DNA of 64,000 nt from contig NZ_AP023321.1 in the NCBI RefSeq assembly GCF_015140235.1, positions 2,160,501 through 2,224,500 of the forward strand, given 5' to 3'. This document shows, piece by piece, positions 1-7,884 of the stretch. The notes below the pieces were generated by a model that made no database searches, was not told where the DNA came from, and was given only the letters and a program-made list of their open reading frames with translations. Each line of letters begins with the position of its first letter. The first letter of the stretch is position 1. The stretch is from Solibaculum mannosilyticum. GTDB lineage: Bacteria; Bacillota; Clostridia; Oscillospirales; Acutalibacteraceae. The position numbers and the translations under genes were made by a program.

Positions 1-191
1 ACTTTGCAGAGGCCCGCGCTGGTGATCCGCTTGCAATGGAGCGCATCTTACGATACTATGACGGGTATATAAACAAGTTGTGTACCCGGACGCTCTACGA
101 TCTGGACGGTACGCCTCATGTGCGTGTGGACGAGCACATAAAACATCGGTTGCAGGCAAAACTGGTAGAAGCCATCATAAACAGGAAATAG
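1..191 (+). CDS. C-terminal part of a conjugative-transposon helix-turn-helix protein (HTH_16 type), 5' end outside window
   Basis: The frame opening at base 3 reads 62 residues to a TAG at 189-191 and includes ARAGDPLAMERILRYYDGYI and LDGTPHVRVDEHIKHRL. This matches my recollection of the small HTH_16 regulators of Tn916/Tn1549-like elements, typically with a GDPEAM..VL.HY.GYI core and a short basic C-terminus. Its presence left of trxA, outside the rpsI-integrated element, implies a second mobile element or remnant beyond the window edge. The N-terminal part is missing, so promoter and full length cannot be judged. Family assignment is from memory of the motif; exact function (transcription regulator, sigma-like) is inferred. 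Confidence 0.7.
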   Translation, partial: FAEARAGDPLAMERILRYYDGYINKLCTRTLYDLDGTPHVRVDEHIKHRLQAKLVEAIINRK

Positions 192-201
192 CAAAGACAA
201 G

Positions 202-250
202 GGAAGCCGCCAAGGGTCAAGATGAACGCTCCGCGCCCTTGACGGCTTCC
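202..250 (+). terminator. hairpin after the HTH_16 gene
   Basis: The 15-base arms GGAAGCCGCCAAGGG and CCCTTGACGGCTTCC pair with a single mismatch across a 19-base loop, 10 bases after the stop codon. The following bases are only moderately T-rich (TCCGTCTTTG), so termination is likely but not certain. Confidence 0.5.
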
Positions 251-537
251 TCCGTCTTTGCTGTATGGTAATCAAGCGGATGCAAGCAGAAATCTGCTTG
301 CGCCCGATGTTACGGGGACTTTCTGGCGTGGTTGGATAGCCGGAAGTATCTTACCATTCTTACCATCGCCAATGCAGTGTGAAATGCGTAGAAAACCGGC
401 ATGCCATTTCATTGCAAAACAGCGCGCCGGTTCATTTTAGCAACCTCGTTTGTCAGCCGTTAAGTTAGTGTGTTTTTGATACTTCCTTATCGATGTTCTT
501 CCAAGGCAGGAGCTTTTTTATTGTGTTGTGTAATATA
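251..537. other. gene-free spacer between the left-hand element remnant and trxA
   Basis: No convincing coding sequence. It holds a perfect 8-base inverted repeat CAAGCAGA/TCTGCTTG near 283-300 and a weaker AACCGGC/GCCGGTT hairpin near 393-436 followed by CATTTT. This could be the degraded end of the element whose gene fragment lies at 1-191. I see no attachment-site repeat that would prove it. Confidence 0.3.
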
Positions 538-849
538 TTAGCCCAGCATCTTTAAGATGTCGGCCTTGGGATGAACCCCCACAGAAGTGCTAACCACTTG
601 GCCGTTCTTAAACAGGATCAAGGTGGGGATGCTCATAACGCCATACTGCTGTGCCAGTTCCGGCTCTTCATCCACATTGATCTTGACGACCTTGACCGAA
701 CCGCTCTTTTCCTCCGCGACTTCGTCCACGATAGGGGAGAGCATCCGGCAAGGACCACACCAGGAAGCCCAAAAATCAGCCAGTACCGGCTGTGCTGAGG
801 AAAGTACCTCTTGATCAAAATTATTTTTATTCACAGAAACAACAGACAT
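538..849 (-). CDS. trxA: thioredoxin
   Basis: A 103-residue protein with the classic active site WASWCGPCRM near residues 27-36 and the cis-proline loop SIPTLILF. It is a small cytosolic dithiol-disulfide oxidoreductase that reduces protein disulfides, normally recycled by thioredoxin reductase. The ATG at 849 is chosen because AAGGAG sits 7-8 bases upstream; the longer reading frame would start inside that ribosome site. It is monocistronic here: a noncoding stretch separates it from the rpsI remnant, and nothing follows it on this strand for more than 300 bases. Length is normal for the family. It is a host gene lying just outside the element. Confidence 0.93.
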   Translation of the reverse strand: MSVVSVNKNNFDQEVLSSAQPVLADFWASWCGPCRMLSPIVDEVAEEKSGSVKVVKINVDEEPELAQQYGVMSIPTLILFKNGQVVSTSVGVHPKADILKMLG

Positions 850-896
850 GCTGCATTCTCCTTTCAATTGATGGAATGTTTTGATTTAATGGATTT

Positions 897-902
897 AGTA
901 TA
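897..902 (-). promoter_or_regulatory. likely -10 box for trxA
   Basis: TATACT on the minus strand, about 50 bases upstream of the trxA start. No good -35 hexamer is visible at 16-18 bases, so the promoter is either activator-dependent or imperfect. Confidence 0.4.
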
Positions 903-984
903 CCCTGATTTTGCCGTCTTTTCCGTGACTATATCACACTATTTGTCTAGGATTTTCAACAGTGGTTTTATTGGGATCTATGAA

Positions 985-1017
985 ATGCAAAAAGGTCCCG
1001 GAAAAAATCCGGGACCT
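985..1017 (-). terminator. original host terminator of the rplM-rpsI operon
   Basis: On the minus strand, AGGTCCCGG, a 7-base loop and CCGGGACCT are followed by TTTTTGC, about 57 bases after the stop codon of the rpsI remnant. It is now cut off from rpsI by the integrated element, which brings its own terminator at 45345-45379. Confidence 0.8.
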
Positions 1018-1073
1018 GATGGCAAAACGCCATTGTTGCATATGCAAGATCGAAATTTTCCAAATGTCTCCTG

Positions 1074-1125
1074 TTAACGTTTGGAGAACTGAGGAGCACG
1101 GCGGGCGCCTTTGAGGCCGTATTTC
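1074..1125 (-). pseudogene. rpsI: orphaned 3' end of host rpsI (ribosomal protein S9)
   Basis: The minus strand encodes [16 protein letters not shown] and a TAA stop: the C-terminus of S9 without the rest of the gene. The intact rpsI at 45398-45799 ends [16 protein letters not shown]. The two 52-base stretches differ at 10 positions, nearly all silent. This stump is the original chromosomal end of rpsI, displaced about 44 kb by the element, while the intact gene now uses the element-borne tail. The last 15 bases (1111-1125) are the shared attachment core. Confidence 0.9.
1111..1125 (-). repeat. attachment core, left end of the ICE
   Basis: TTGAGGCCGTATTTC, identical to 45435-45449. Just inside, AATCGTC and GATGATT (1126-1144) form an imperfect inverted repeat that could be part of the integrase core-binding site. 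Confidence 0.85.
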
Positions 1126-1180
1126 AATCGTCTGAGCGATGATTTTCCTTGATATTCCGGGCTTTTTTGAGCCTCGGCCC

Positions 1181-1203
1181 CTCGGTTGTCCTATTCCTTA
1201 ACC
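1181..1203 (+). repeat. terminal direct repeat, left copy (candidate integrase arm site)
   Basis: CTCGGTTGTCCTATT, two variable bases, then TTAACC. The same arrangement occurs at 45221-45244 near the other end. Direct repeats at both ends inside the attachment cores are typical of arm-type binding sites of Tn916-like integrases; that role is inferred. Confidence 0.6.
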
Positions 1204-1219
1204 AAAAAACAGGCCACTT

Positions 1220-2431
1220 TTACGAGGGGACAGCTTGATGAAATGCAGAATTTACTACATCGAATAGCTGTTCTGGTTTATTATACTTTACTCTTGCATA
1301 GATGTCCATAGTTGTCTTGCTGTTCTCATGTCCGGCAAGGTACTGGACCGTCTTGGGGTCAACACCTGCATACAGAAGATTGGTGATGTAGGTATGCCGC
1401 AGCAGGTGCGGTGTCACATCGAAGTCCAGGCTATACACAATGTTGGGATTGTTTTTCTGATGTCCTCCCAGACTCGGCTGAACAGTGTACTTGATGCTCT
1501 GTCCGTTCACATACTTATAATAGGTACGCTCCTTGGTAGACCGAACAACGATGTACTGCCAGACACGTTTGAACTGCGAATATGACAAGGGCTGTCCCTC
1601 ACTATCGGCAATCACATATTCCGATTTGGAGGCAGCCTTGGCTTCCCGCAGACAATTCACAAGGCATTTGGGAATGGGAATATCCCTTCTTGCTGCTTTC
1701 GTCTTAAGCGTTGTAGAGATAACCGGTCTGTTATGCTCTGATCGCCATGCGCGCCGCACAGAGATATATGGAGTGGGTGCATCGAGGAACACACAATCCC
1801 ATTGCAAGGCGAGAGCTTCTTCTCGGCGCAGACCGGCATATAAGCCGATCATGGTAAACAGATACGGCGGAAGTCCTTTGACGGTTTCCAGCAGCACTTC
1901 CACCTGCTGGTCTGTCAGCGAATCTTTCTTTTGGGTCGGTTTCCCTCCTTTTGCCGAAATCCCCTCACACGGATTGTATTCCAGCAACTGGCTCCGCTCT
2001 GCCGAGTAAAAAATGCACTTGAGGAGCATATTCACCGTATTGTGCAGGCTCTCGGACTTATTGGACAATGGGATCAGCGCCAGACGAATATCATCCGCTG
2101 TTACTTCCTCCATATACATATCTCCCAAAGGCTTGATAATGTAGTTCTTCATATTGGAGGCGTAGCCCTTCAGTGTAGCCGGCGACACTTTTGCGGATTG
2201 CATCAACAGCCACTTCTCACAATACTCGGCCACAGTAGGATGCTCCCGGTGGAAGATGATCTCCGCTACCTGGCGTCTCGCCTCCTGCTCTTTATCGTAC
2301 AGTTCCTCGCAGGTAGTCCCATACAAGCTCACCTGCTTGCCGTCTGCGTCCAGAATCCGGGTTCTGTAATACAGGACACCCTTTCGTGTGACGGTTCCAT
2401 ATTGAGGTATGTTTTTTTTCTTCTTTGCCAT
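1220..2431 (-). CDS. int: tyrosine recombinase / integrase 1
   Basis: A 403-residue site-specific recombinase of the phage/Tn916 type. The N-terminal arm-binding region contains IPQYGTV and GVLYYRTR, the core-binding (SAM-like) region follows, and the catalytic domain shows R202 (AGLRREE), H342-L-L-R345-H, H368 (LAGHE) and nucleophile Y378 (MDIYARV). All expected catalytic residues are present. The ATG at 2431 follows AAAGGAAATTAATT; the longer frame adds 20 residues with no ribosome site. It is the gene closest to the left attachment core, as expected for an ICE integrase. It is a paralog of the neighbouring integrase at 2577-3788, with exactly the same length. A terminator between the two suggests separate transcription. 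Confidence 0.93.
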   Translation of the reverse strand: MAKKKKNIPQYGTVTRKGVLYYRTRILDADGKQVSLYGTTCEELYDKEQEARRQVAEIIFHREHPTVAEYCEKWLLMQSAKVSPATLKGYASNMKNYIIKPLGDMYMEEVTADDIRLALIPLSNKSESLHNTVNMLLKCIFYSAERSQLLEYNPCEGISAKGGKPTQKKDSLTDQQVEVLLETVKGLPPYLFTMIGLYAGLRREEALALQWDCVFLDAPTPYISVRRAWRSEHNRPVISTTLKTKAARRDIPIPKCLVNCLREAKAASKSEYVIADSEGQPLSYSQFKRVWQYIVVRSTKERTYYKYVNGQSIKYTVQPSLGGHQKNNPNIVYSLDFDVTPHLLRHTYITNLLYAGVDPKTVQYLAGHENSKTTMDIYARVKYNKPEQLFDVVNSAFHQAVPS

Positions 2432-2473
2432 AATTAATTTCCTTTCTCGCGTGGTGATGTATCTACACCTCCT

Positions 2474-2509
2474 TTTTATCAGAGATTTCAAATTGAATCA
2501 AAGATACGG
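2474..2509 (-). promoter_or_regulatory. duplicated upstream block of integrase 1
   Basis: TTTTATCAGA and GATACGG are separated by exactly the same distance as in the copy upstream of integrase 2 (3831-3866). The 36-base block lies 43-78 bases before the start. Read on the minus strand it holds a TTGATT-like and a TGATAAA-like element, but with a short spacer. It is probably promoter or operator DNA duplicated with the gene. Confidence 0.5.
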
Positions 2510-2512
2510 CCA

Positions 2513-2551
2513 AGGAAAAACTAAGAGCGAGACATCCTTGTCTCGCTCTTA
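2513..2551 (-). terminator. terminator after integrase 2
   Basis: The perfect 12-base stem TAAGAGCGAGAC/GTCTCGCTCTTA (2522-2551) is followed on the minus strand by GTTTTTCC. It ends transcription of the 2577-3788 integrase before the 1220-2431 integrase. Confidence 0.85.
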
Positions 2552-2576
2552 CTTCATTTTCTGAATTGTTCGGAAC

Positions 2577-3788
2577 TTACACAGCGTCCCATAAGTCAAA
2601 GGCACAGCCCATTGCTTTGACAAGATCATCCGGCCTGTTGTATTTGACCTTTGCGTAAATGTCCATCGTGATTTTGCTGCTTTCATGGCCCGCCAAATAT
2701 TGTACCGTTTTGGGGTCCACCGAAGAATGAATCAGATTGGTGATGTAGGTGTGCCGCAGCTGATGCGGTGTCACTTCAAAATCCAGGCTATATACCACAT
2801 GGCCGTTATTCCTGGCTTTTTCTCCAAGTTTCGGGTAAAGCATATATTTTACATACTTTCCGTCCACAAGTTTTCTGGCCATTCTCGGCTTTGCAGTCCG
2901 CGTCACAATATACTGCCACAGCCGCTTAAACTGTGTATAGGATAGCGGATCACCGTCCCGATTGGCAATCACATAATCCGAAGTGGATTTTTTCTTTGCA
3001 TCTTTCAGACATTCAACCAGACAGACCGGGAGAGGAATGTTTCTTTGTGCCGCTTTGGTCTTTAGCTCGGTAAGAATGACCGGCCTGTTATGTTCTGTGT
3101 GCCATGCCCGCCGTACCGTTAAGTACGGAGCCTCTGCATCCAGATACACAGAATCCCATTGCAGCGCCAGGATTTCTTCCCGGCGCAGACCGGCATATAA
3201 ACCGATCATCACAAATACATAGGGCGGCAAATCCCGGATCGTGTCCAAAAGCCGCTCAACCTGTTCATCCGTCAATGCCTGTCTTTCTTCCTGGGGAACT
3301 CCTCCCTTTGCATCCAGGTATATGGTCGGGTCCTCGTCAATCACATGGCTCTCCTTGGCCGCCCGGAAAATGGACTTGCAGAGAATCACCACAGACTTAT
3401 AAACCGAAGCCGACTTCTTGGAAACAGGTACGAGGGCAAGTTGGATGTCATCCAGGGATACATCAGCCATTCTCTTGTCTCCCAGCCCTCCAATAATGTG
3501 CCGCCGCACCTTAGAGGTATAATCTGTCAAGGTGGTGGCCCGAACATGGACGGACTGCATCAGCAGCCACTTCTCACAGTACTCAGCAACCGTAGGCGAT
3601 CTTCGACGAAACGTAGTACTGTCAATCTGCTCTAACGCCTCCAGTTCCTTGTCATAAAGCTTTTCGGGCGTCTTTGCATAAAGCGCCACTCTGTTTCCAT
3701 CCGAATCTTCGACTCTGGTTCTATAATATTCAATGCCGTTAAGCACGACCGTACCATATTGAGGAATTGCCCTTTTTCTTTTTGCCAA
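2577..3788 (-). CDS. int: tyrosine recombinase / integrase 2
   Basis: A 403-residue paralog of the 1220-2431 integrase, collinear over its whole length and roughly half identical by eye. Catalytic motifs are intact: AGLRREE, HQLRHTYITN, LAGHESS and MDIYAKVKY with the tyrosine nucleophile. The start is taken as TTG at 3788 (after AGGAGG and 8 bases), which aligns the N-terminus (AKRKRAIPQYGTV) with that of integrase 1 (AKKKKNIPQYGTV); a GTG three codons earlier overlaps the ribosome site. The excisionase gene lies directly upstream. Whether both integrases act together at rpsI, or one serves another target or orientation, cannot be told from sequence. Confidence 0.92.
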   Translation of the reverse strand: MAKRKRAIPQYGTVVLNGIEYYRTRVEDSDGNRVALYAKTPEKLYDKELEALEQIDSTTFRRRSPTVAEYCEKWLLMQSVHVRATTLTDYTSKVRRHIIGGLGDKRMADVSLDDIQLALVPVSKKSASVYKSVVILCKSIFRAAKESHVIDEDPTIYLDAKGGVPQEERQALTDEQVERLLDTIRDLPPYVFVMIGLYAGLRREEILALQWDSVYLDAEAPYLTVRRAWHTEHNRPVILTELKTKAAQRNIPLPVCLVECLKDAKKKSTSDYVIANRDGDPLSYTQFKRLWQYIVTRTAKPRMARKLVDGKYVKYMLYPKLGEKARNNGHVVYSLDFEVTPHQLRHTYITNLIHSSVDPKTVQYLAGHESSKITMDIYAKVKYNRPDDLVKAMGCAFDLWDAV

Positions 3789-3830
3789 TTCCGTCACCTC
3801 CTAAGAATAATGTCCAGCGCTGTACCTTTG

Positions 3831-3866
3831 TTTTATCAGACATATTAGGTTCCAGCAAGGATACGG
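3831..3866 (-). promoter_or_regulatory. duplicated upstream block of integrase 2
   Basis: Matches 2474-2509 at both ends (TTTTATCAGA, GATACGG) with identical spacing and several matches between. It lies 43 bases upstream of the TTG start, the same distance as in integrase 1. Confidence 0.5.
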
Positions 3867-3872
3867 AACAGC

Positions 3873-4103
3873 TCAAGCTCGGACACTTCGCAGCTTGCGG
3901 TATGTAGCGCTTTTTTCCACTGGCTTTGCACGATGGGTGCATTTTGCGATATACTCCTGAAGGCCAGCATCTGTAAAGTACACGCAACCATTTTGCACAT
4001 ACTGAACATAGGAAATTAGCCCACTGTTTCGAGCTGCATCCAAAGTGGCAATGCTAATCCCCAGTAATTTGGCAGCCTCTTTCCGCGAAATCAATTTTTC
4101 CAT
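3873..4103 (-). CDS. xis: excisionase-type helix-turn-helix protein
   Basis: A 76-residue protein beginning MEKLISRKEAAKLLGISIAT, the typical opening of MerR-like winged helix (HTH_17) excisionases: the helix-turn-helix covers about residues 5-25, and a wing (GCVYFTDAGLQEYI) follows at 38-52. Small basic proteins of this kind bend DNA at the element ends and steer the integrase towards excision. It sits immediately upstream of the two integrases, reading the same way, which supports the role. The ATG at 4103 follows AAGGGGG. It could also act mainly as a transcription regulator of int; the sequence does not decide. Confidence 0.75.
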   Translation of the reverse strand: MEKLISRKEAAKLLGISIATLDAARNSGLISYVQYVQNGCVYFTDAGLQEYIAKCTHRAKPVEKSATYRKLRSVRA

Positions 4104-4579
4104 AGGTGGTCCCCCTTTCTGTCAAAGATGTGGTTGTTGCTTTCAAAATCACATGAATGCGCTGGCAACCGAAGCTGCCAGCGCATGGTATCTGACTTTG
4201 AAAAATTTACTCGCCACATTTGCCACGCACCCCTGGCGATGGGGACATTCCGGTCTCCGCTGGCGCGGCTGTCATAACTCCACAGCGTCGTTTTACTCGT
4301 GCGCCGCAGAGTTCCCCCCAAGTCTTTAGGAGGCCGTGAGGAAGTATCTTTAACCCCTATGCAGTCATCGCGCCCTGAAATGCCACTTTCGGGTATCAGG
4401 CTGACGTGGATCGCTCGGAACAGTCCTATTCATCACCTCCTGGGGCTGTCCATCTTCGCGGCGTGCCTGATTCGCTCGTACATAGGTTATGTACCGGAAA
4501 TGCCGTCTATGAAATTGTCAAGCTCCACATTGGGAGAATGTTCTTCCCTCAATGGGTAGGCACTGATACGCTTCATTTG
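4104..4579. other. 476-base gene-free region between xis and the sigma-like gene
   Basis: No reading frame here resembles a protein. The most distinct structure is a perfect 11-base inverted repeat ATGCGCTGGCA/TGCCAGCGCAT at 4157-4186 with an 8-base loop and no T-run, so it is not a simple terminator. Partly repeated GAAATGCC segments occur near 4379 and 4499. Its position, between a sigma-like regulator and the recombination genes, suits a promoter and leader region for xis-int, but I cannot place a convincing promoter. Confidence 0.35.
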
Positions 4580-5050
4580 TTAAGTGTTATTCAAAAATTT
4601 TTTTATTTTTTTAAATCTTTGTGCAACAGCACTTCTGGAACAATGCCAAAGACGTGCTACATCAATTTGACGATAACCATCCACAAAAAGTAATGTCAAT
4701 AGCTCCAAATCTTTCTTCGACAGCTTCTTCAATCTCAACAGTAGTTGTTCGTTTTCCACCGAAGCCAACCATCCATATCGCGTTTGATCAATCTTATCAA
4801 CATCCCATTGATAAGATAACGATGCAAACTTTCGGAACAGCTGTGATTGACCACATACTTCATCATATTGTTCACAAGGTATTGGTTGCGTATGGTTTTG
4901 AAAAACCCTTTGACTGCAAAACCATGCCCAGTCATATTCTTTCATGGCAGCAATCTGTTCTTCGCTCATCCCTGCATCACAATACTCAACTTCTAAACGC
5001 TTCCATCTACTATCAAACTTCTTTTTCTCATATCCATAATTAAATCCCAT
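4580..5050 (-). CDS. sigma-70-like regulator of the ICE recombination module
   Basis: 156 residues. The C-terminal third (LKKLSKKDLELLTLLFVDGY through SAVAQRFKKIKKFL) has the layout of a sigma factor region 4 helix-turn-helix: LS..ELLTLLFVDGYRQIDVARLWHCSRSAVAQR. Equivalent proteins (Tn916 Orf7-like) lie upstream of xis/int in many conjugative transposons and are thought to drive excision genes. AGGAGG precedes the ATG at 5050. Codon usage and composition are AT-rich like the adjacent bcr block and unlike the transfer genes. No clear region 2 is visible, so it may be a sigma-like regulator rather than a complete sigma factor. Confidence 0.7.
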   Translation of the reverse strand: MGFNYGYEKKKFDSRWKRLEVEYCDAGMSEEQIAAMKEYDWAWFCSQRVFQNHTQPIPCEQYDEVCGQSQLFRKFASLSYQWDVDKIDQTRYGWLASVENEQLLLRLKKLSKKDLELLTLLFVDGYRQIDVARLWHCSRSAVAQRFKKIKKFLNNT

Positions 5051-5151
5051 TATTAACCTCCTGTAGATTCAATTTGCAAAATTCACCATGCAAACTAAAA
5101 TCAGGAGGAGATCGACAACGAGAATCTCTGGGTTGTTTTCCATCCCCAGAA

Positions 5152-5193
5152 ACAAAAATGCCAGCTGATCTTAAGGACCAGCTGGCATTTTTA
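5152..5193 (-). terminator. terminator of the bacitracin-resistance operon
   Basis: AATGCCAGCTG and CAGCTGGCATT pair across an 11-base loop, with T/A runs on both sides. It works in either direction and lies 25 bases after the bcrD stop. Confidence 0.85.
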
Positions 5194-5217
5194 TTCGCGC
5201 ACAAAGAAAACGCATTA

Positions 5218-6045
5218 TTAAGATTTTATAAGTACAACAAGTATACCAAGCACAATTCGATACCAACCAAACACCTTAAAATCATGTTTTTTGATAAAGT
5301 TCATTAGGAATTTAATTACTAAGACAGATACCGCAAATGCCACAGCCATACCGAGAACAAGAGCGAGCAGTTCTGCACTTGTAAATTCAAACCCGAATTT
5401 TAACAGCTTAAAAGCACTTGCTCCAAGCATAGTAGGTACTGCGAGGAAAAAAGTAAACTCTGCTGCTGCCACTCGTGAAACTCCTATGAGTAAAGCACCT
5501 ATAATCGTTGCTCCCGACCGTGATGTGCCGGGTATAAGTGATAACACTTGAAATGCCCCTATCAAGATTGCTGTTTTATAGCTGATGTCAGAAAGTGCCA
5601 TAGTAGTAGGAGTACGCTTTTTATTCCAATTTTCTATGAGAATGAATAACAAACCATAAAAGATTAACATGATTGAAATCACAATGGGGGTTTGGAGGTA
5701 AGCATCCAAATAATCATCAAATAGAATCCCCATAATAGCTGACGGTACACAAGCTACCGCAACCTTGAACCACAACGAGAAAGTATCCTTTTTAACAATT
5801 GACTGTGCTTTGTTCTTAAATTGAAAGGGAAACATCTTGTTCCAAAACATTACAACCACTGCGAGTATAGCTCCAAGTTGAATAACAACAAAAAACATTT
5901 CTTTAAATGCTTCGCTCATATTAAGTGTGATAAATTCGTCCACAAGAATCATATGTCCTGTGCTGCTGATAGGTAGCCACTCAGTAATACCCTCAACAAT
6001 TCCAAGAAAAATAACTTTTAAAATTTCTATAAAATCAAGTACCAT
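5218..6045 (-). CDS. bcrD: undecaprenyl-diphosphatase (bacitracin resistance, BcrD/UppP)
   Basis: A 275-residue integral membrane enzyme that dephosphorylates undecaprenyl pyrophosphate, the lipid carrier bound by bacitracin. The UppP/BacA signatures are intact: E18-G-I-T-E22 within [14 protein letters not shown], and P172-GTSRSG-AT180. Multiple hydrophobic helices cover the rest, and the length is usual for the family. Its ATG (6043-6045) overlaps the bcrB stop by one base, so the two genes are translationally coupled. Being last in an operon with a BcrA/BcrB-type exporter and a BcrR-type regulator, it fits the acquired bcrABD resistance set rather than a housekeeping uppP. A terminator follows. 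Confidence 0.93.
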   Translation of the reverse strand: MVLDFIEILKVIFLGIVEGITEWLPISSTGHMILVDEFITLNMSEAFKEMFFVVIQLGAILAVVVMFWNKMFPFQFKNKAQSIVKKDTFSLWFKVAVACVPSAIMGILFDDYLDAYLQTPIVISIMLIFYGLLFILIENWNKKRTPTTMALSDISYKTAILIGAFQVLSLIPGTSRSGATIIGALLIGVSRVAAAEFTFFLAVPTMLGASAFKLLKFGFEFTSAELLALVLGMAVAFAVSVLVIKFLMNFIKKHDFKVFGWYRIVLGILVVLIKS

Positions 6046-6794
6046 TATTTCAAATCCTCCTTTTTAAAATGATGAAAGGTCATAAGAAAACCAACTGCTG
6101 ATACAAGAATAATAATAGATACAGACAGCAGTGTAGGATAGCCGGTACTCTGAAGTTTACCCTGCACCAAGAAATAGGTGGCTGTCCACGGATACAACGC
6201 TCCCCATTCTTGATTTGAAAGTGCGGCACTTCCCATGACAATCACGGCAGAGCCAATCATCGGGGCGACAAATCCTTTTGTTTTCATAGCAACAAACACA
6301 AAAGGAGAAACTGTTAAAAACATCAGGATACTGCCAAACAAAAACTTGGGGAGCCATACTATTGCCACTAGTAAGCTATATCCCTCCAATGTAAAGACAG
6401 CGTCATATAGCCCACAAACGATAAATATACCTGCCCATGTTACAAGGGTTAGCATAACAATCCAAAGAAGCAGGGTGCAAAATTTTCCAATTAATAGTTT
6501 TGTCCTTGAAATGGGTATGGGCAATATGGTTTTGAGGGTGCTTTCTGTGTACTCTCTGCTAAACAAGTAAGCTGCAATTGCCACATATATCATAATGTTT
6601 ACCAGCAGCATGATATACAGTACACTGTCGCTGTATATGTCAGACAAGGTAAAGATAATCTCCGGCTTATCAAAATGTGTTTGCAAGGCTTCTATTAACA
6701 TCAAAAGTGGGGTAGATAATACCCCTGCCACACTAATTAGCACCATTTTTGAACGCTTTAGTTTTAATAATTCACAAGAAATAAGATTAAGCAA
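6045..6794 (-). CDS. bcrB: ABC transporter permease, BcrB type
   Basis: A 249-residue ABC-2 type permease with about six membrane helices (for example [20 protein letters not shown] and [19 protein letters not shown]). It is the transmembrane half of the bacitracin exporter that pairs with the upstream ATPase. The start is taken as TTG at 6794 because GGAGGTGG lies six bases upstream and the protein then begins [15 protein letters not shown], typical for the family; a TTG five codons earlier lies inside that ribosome site. It overlaps the end of bcrA by 8 bases. Function is inferred from family and operon context. Confidence 0.88.
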   Translation of the reverse strand: MLNLISCELLKLKRSKMVLISVAGVLSTPLLMLIEALQTHFDKPEIIFTLSDIYSDSVLYIMLLVNIMIYVAIAAYLFSREYTESTLKTILPIPISRTKLLIGKFCTLLLWIVMLTLVTWAGIFIVCGLYDAVFTLEGYSLLVAIVWLPKFLFGSILMFLTVSPFVFVAMKTKGFVAPMIGSAVIVMGSAALSNQEWGALYPWTATYFLVQGKLQSTGYPTLLSVSIIILVSAVGFLMTFHHFKKEDLK

Positions 6795-7704
6795 TACCGC
6801 CACCTCCAATCAGTTTAGAAAAGTAGTCCTCTAAGTTTTCCTCACTATCATTTATCCTTGTCACGAGCAGTCCATTTCGTGCAAATTCTCGATTGATTTC
6901 TCCAACACTTTGGCTAAAGTCATAAATTCTCACCGTACCGTCCTGCACTGTAAAATCCGTCATGTGGTAGTGGTTTTCTAAAATCTTTCCGGCTATCTCA
7001 CTGTCAGATAAATCAAATTGAATGTATTTTCGATTCCTTTTGTGAAGCTCGGATATATTCACTTCCTCTACTAAATGCCCCTCGTGCATAACGCCGATAA
7101 TATCTGCTATCTGTTCAATCTCGCTTAAAACATGGCTTGAGATAAAAATGGTAATGCCATGATTGTGACTAAGTTCAGATAAAAATGAGCGTATTTCAAC
7201 TATTCCAATGGGGTCAAGTCCGTTAATCGGTTCGTCAAGTATTAAAAGCTCCGGCTCGTGCATAATGGCGGCGGCAATACCAAGCCGTTGCTTCATTCCG
7301 AGGGAATAATCGGAAAAGACTTTTCTTTTCTCCTTATGCAGCCCCACAACTTCAAGAGCTTTTTCTACTCCACTTTTAGATACTCCCCCTCGCAGTTTAG
7401 CGAGAATTTGCAAATTCTCATACCCTGTTAAATTACTGTAAAATCCCGGTGTTTCGATAATAGAGCCTACTTTGCTATAAAGGGTATGGATATTTTCCTT
7501 ATAGTTTGTGCCAAACAAGCGTACCGTTCCCTCCGTTGGGAAAGCAAGCTGCAACATCATTTTCATTGCTGTGGTTTTGCCTGCTCCGTTTCTGCCGAGC
7601 AAACCATAAATTTTGCCCTTTGGCACATGAAGATTTACCTTATCGACAACGGTGGCTGTTCCGTATCGCTTCGTAAGATTTTCTGTTTCAATGATATAAT
7701 CCAT
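6787..7704 (-). CDS. bcrA: ABC transporter ATP-binding protein, BcrA type
   Basis: A 305-residue ATPase. Walker A GRNGAGKT is at 37-44, the ABC signature SLGMKQ at 134-139 and Walker B LLILDE at 153-158 followed by NGLDP; a C-terminal extension typical of bacitracin/lantibiotic exporters follows. It energises export with the BcrB permease. The ATG at 7704 ([15 protein letters not shown]) follows GAAAGGAG. The longer open frame runs through the promoter and operators and is not the real start. Transcription is probably from the promoter at 7759-7787, activated from the two upstream GACA-N7-TGTC sites. Confidence 0.93.
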   Translation of the reverse strand: MDYIIETENLTKRYGTATVVDKVNLHVPKGKIYGLLGRNGAGKTTAMKMMLQLAFPTEGTVRLFGTNYKENIHTLYSKVGSIIETPGFYSNLTGYENLQILAKLRGGVSKSGVEKALEVVGLHKEKRKVFSDYSLGMKQRLGIAAAIMHEPELLILDEPINGLDPIGIVEIRSFLSELSHNHGITIFISSHVLSEIEQIADIIGVMHEGHLVEEVNISELHKRNRKYIQFDLSDSEIAGKILENHYHMTDFTVQDGTVRIYDFSQSVGEINREFARNGLLVTRINDSEENLEDYFSKLIGGGGIA

Positions 7705-7758
7705 ATTTGATTCTCCTTTCCGTGGGTTGCTGTTCTTGTTTTCGCTGACCACAATCTT

Positions 7759-7787
7759 ATTATCCACGAGTATTGCATAGAAGCCAA
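7759..7787 (-). promoter_or_regulatory. bcrABD promoter
   Basis: On the minus strand, -35 TTGGCT (7782-7787), a 17-base spacer and -10 GATAAT (7759-7764), about 55 bases before bcrA. The weak -35 with operators just upstream fits an activator-dependent promoter. Confidence 0.75.
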
Positions 7788-7808
7788 GAAATCTACCGTC
7801 ACAATGCC

Positions 7809-7855
7809 GACACAATAGATGTCAGCACGAAAAAAGCTCCGACACTTATCGTGTC
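7809..7855 (-). promoter_or_regulatory. two BcrR-type operator sites
   Basis: Two perfect GACA-N7-TGTC inverted repeats, at 7809-7823 and 7841-7855, with centres 32 bases apart (about three helical turns), sit immediately upstream of the bcrA -35 box. From established work on Enterococcus faecalis, BcrR binds a pair of sites of exactly this form to activate bcrABD. Confidence 0.88.
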
Positions 7856-7884
7856 AGAGCCTATTTTAAAGGGTTTATGGCATT

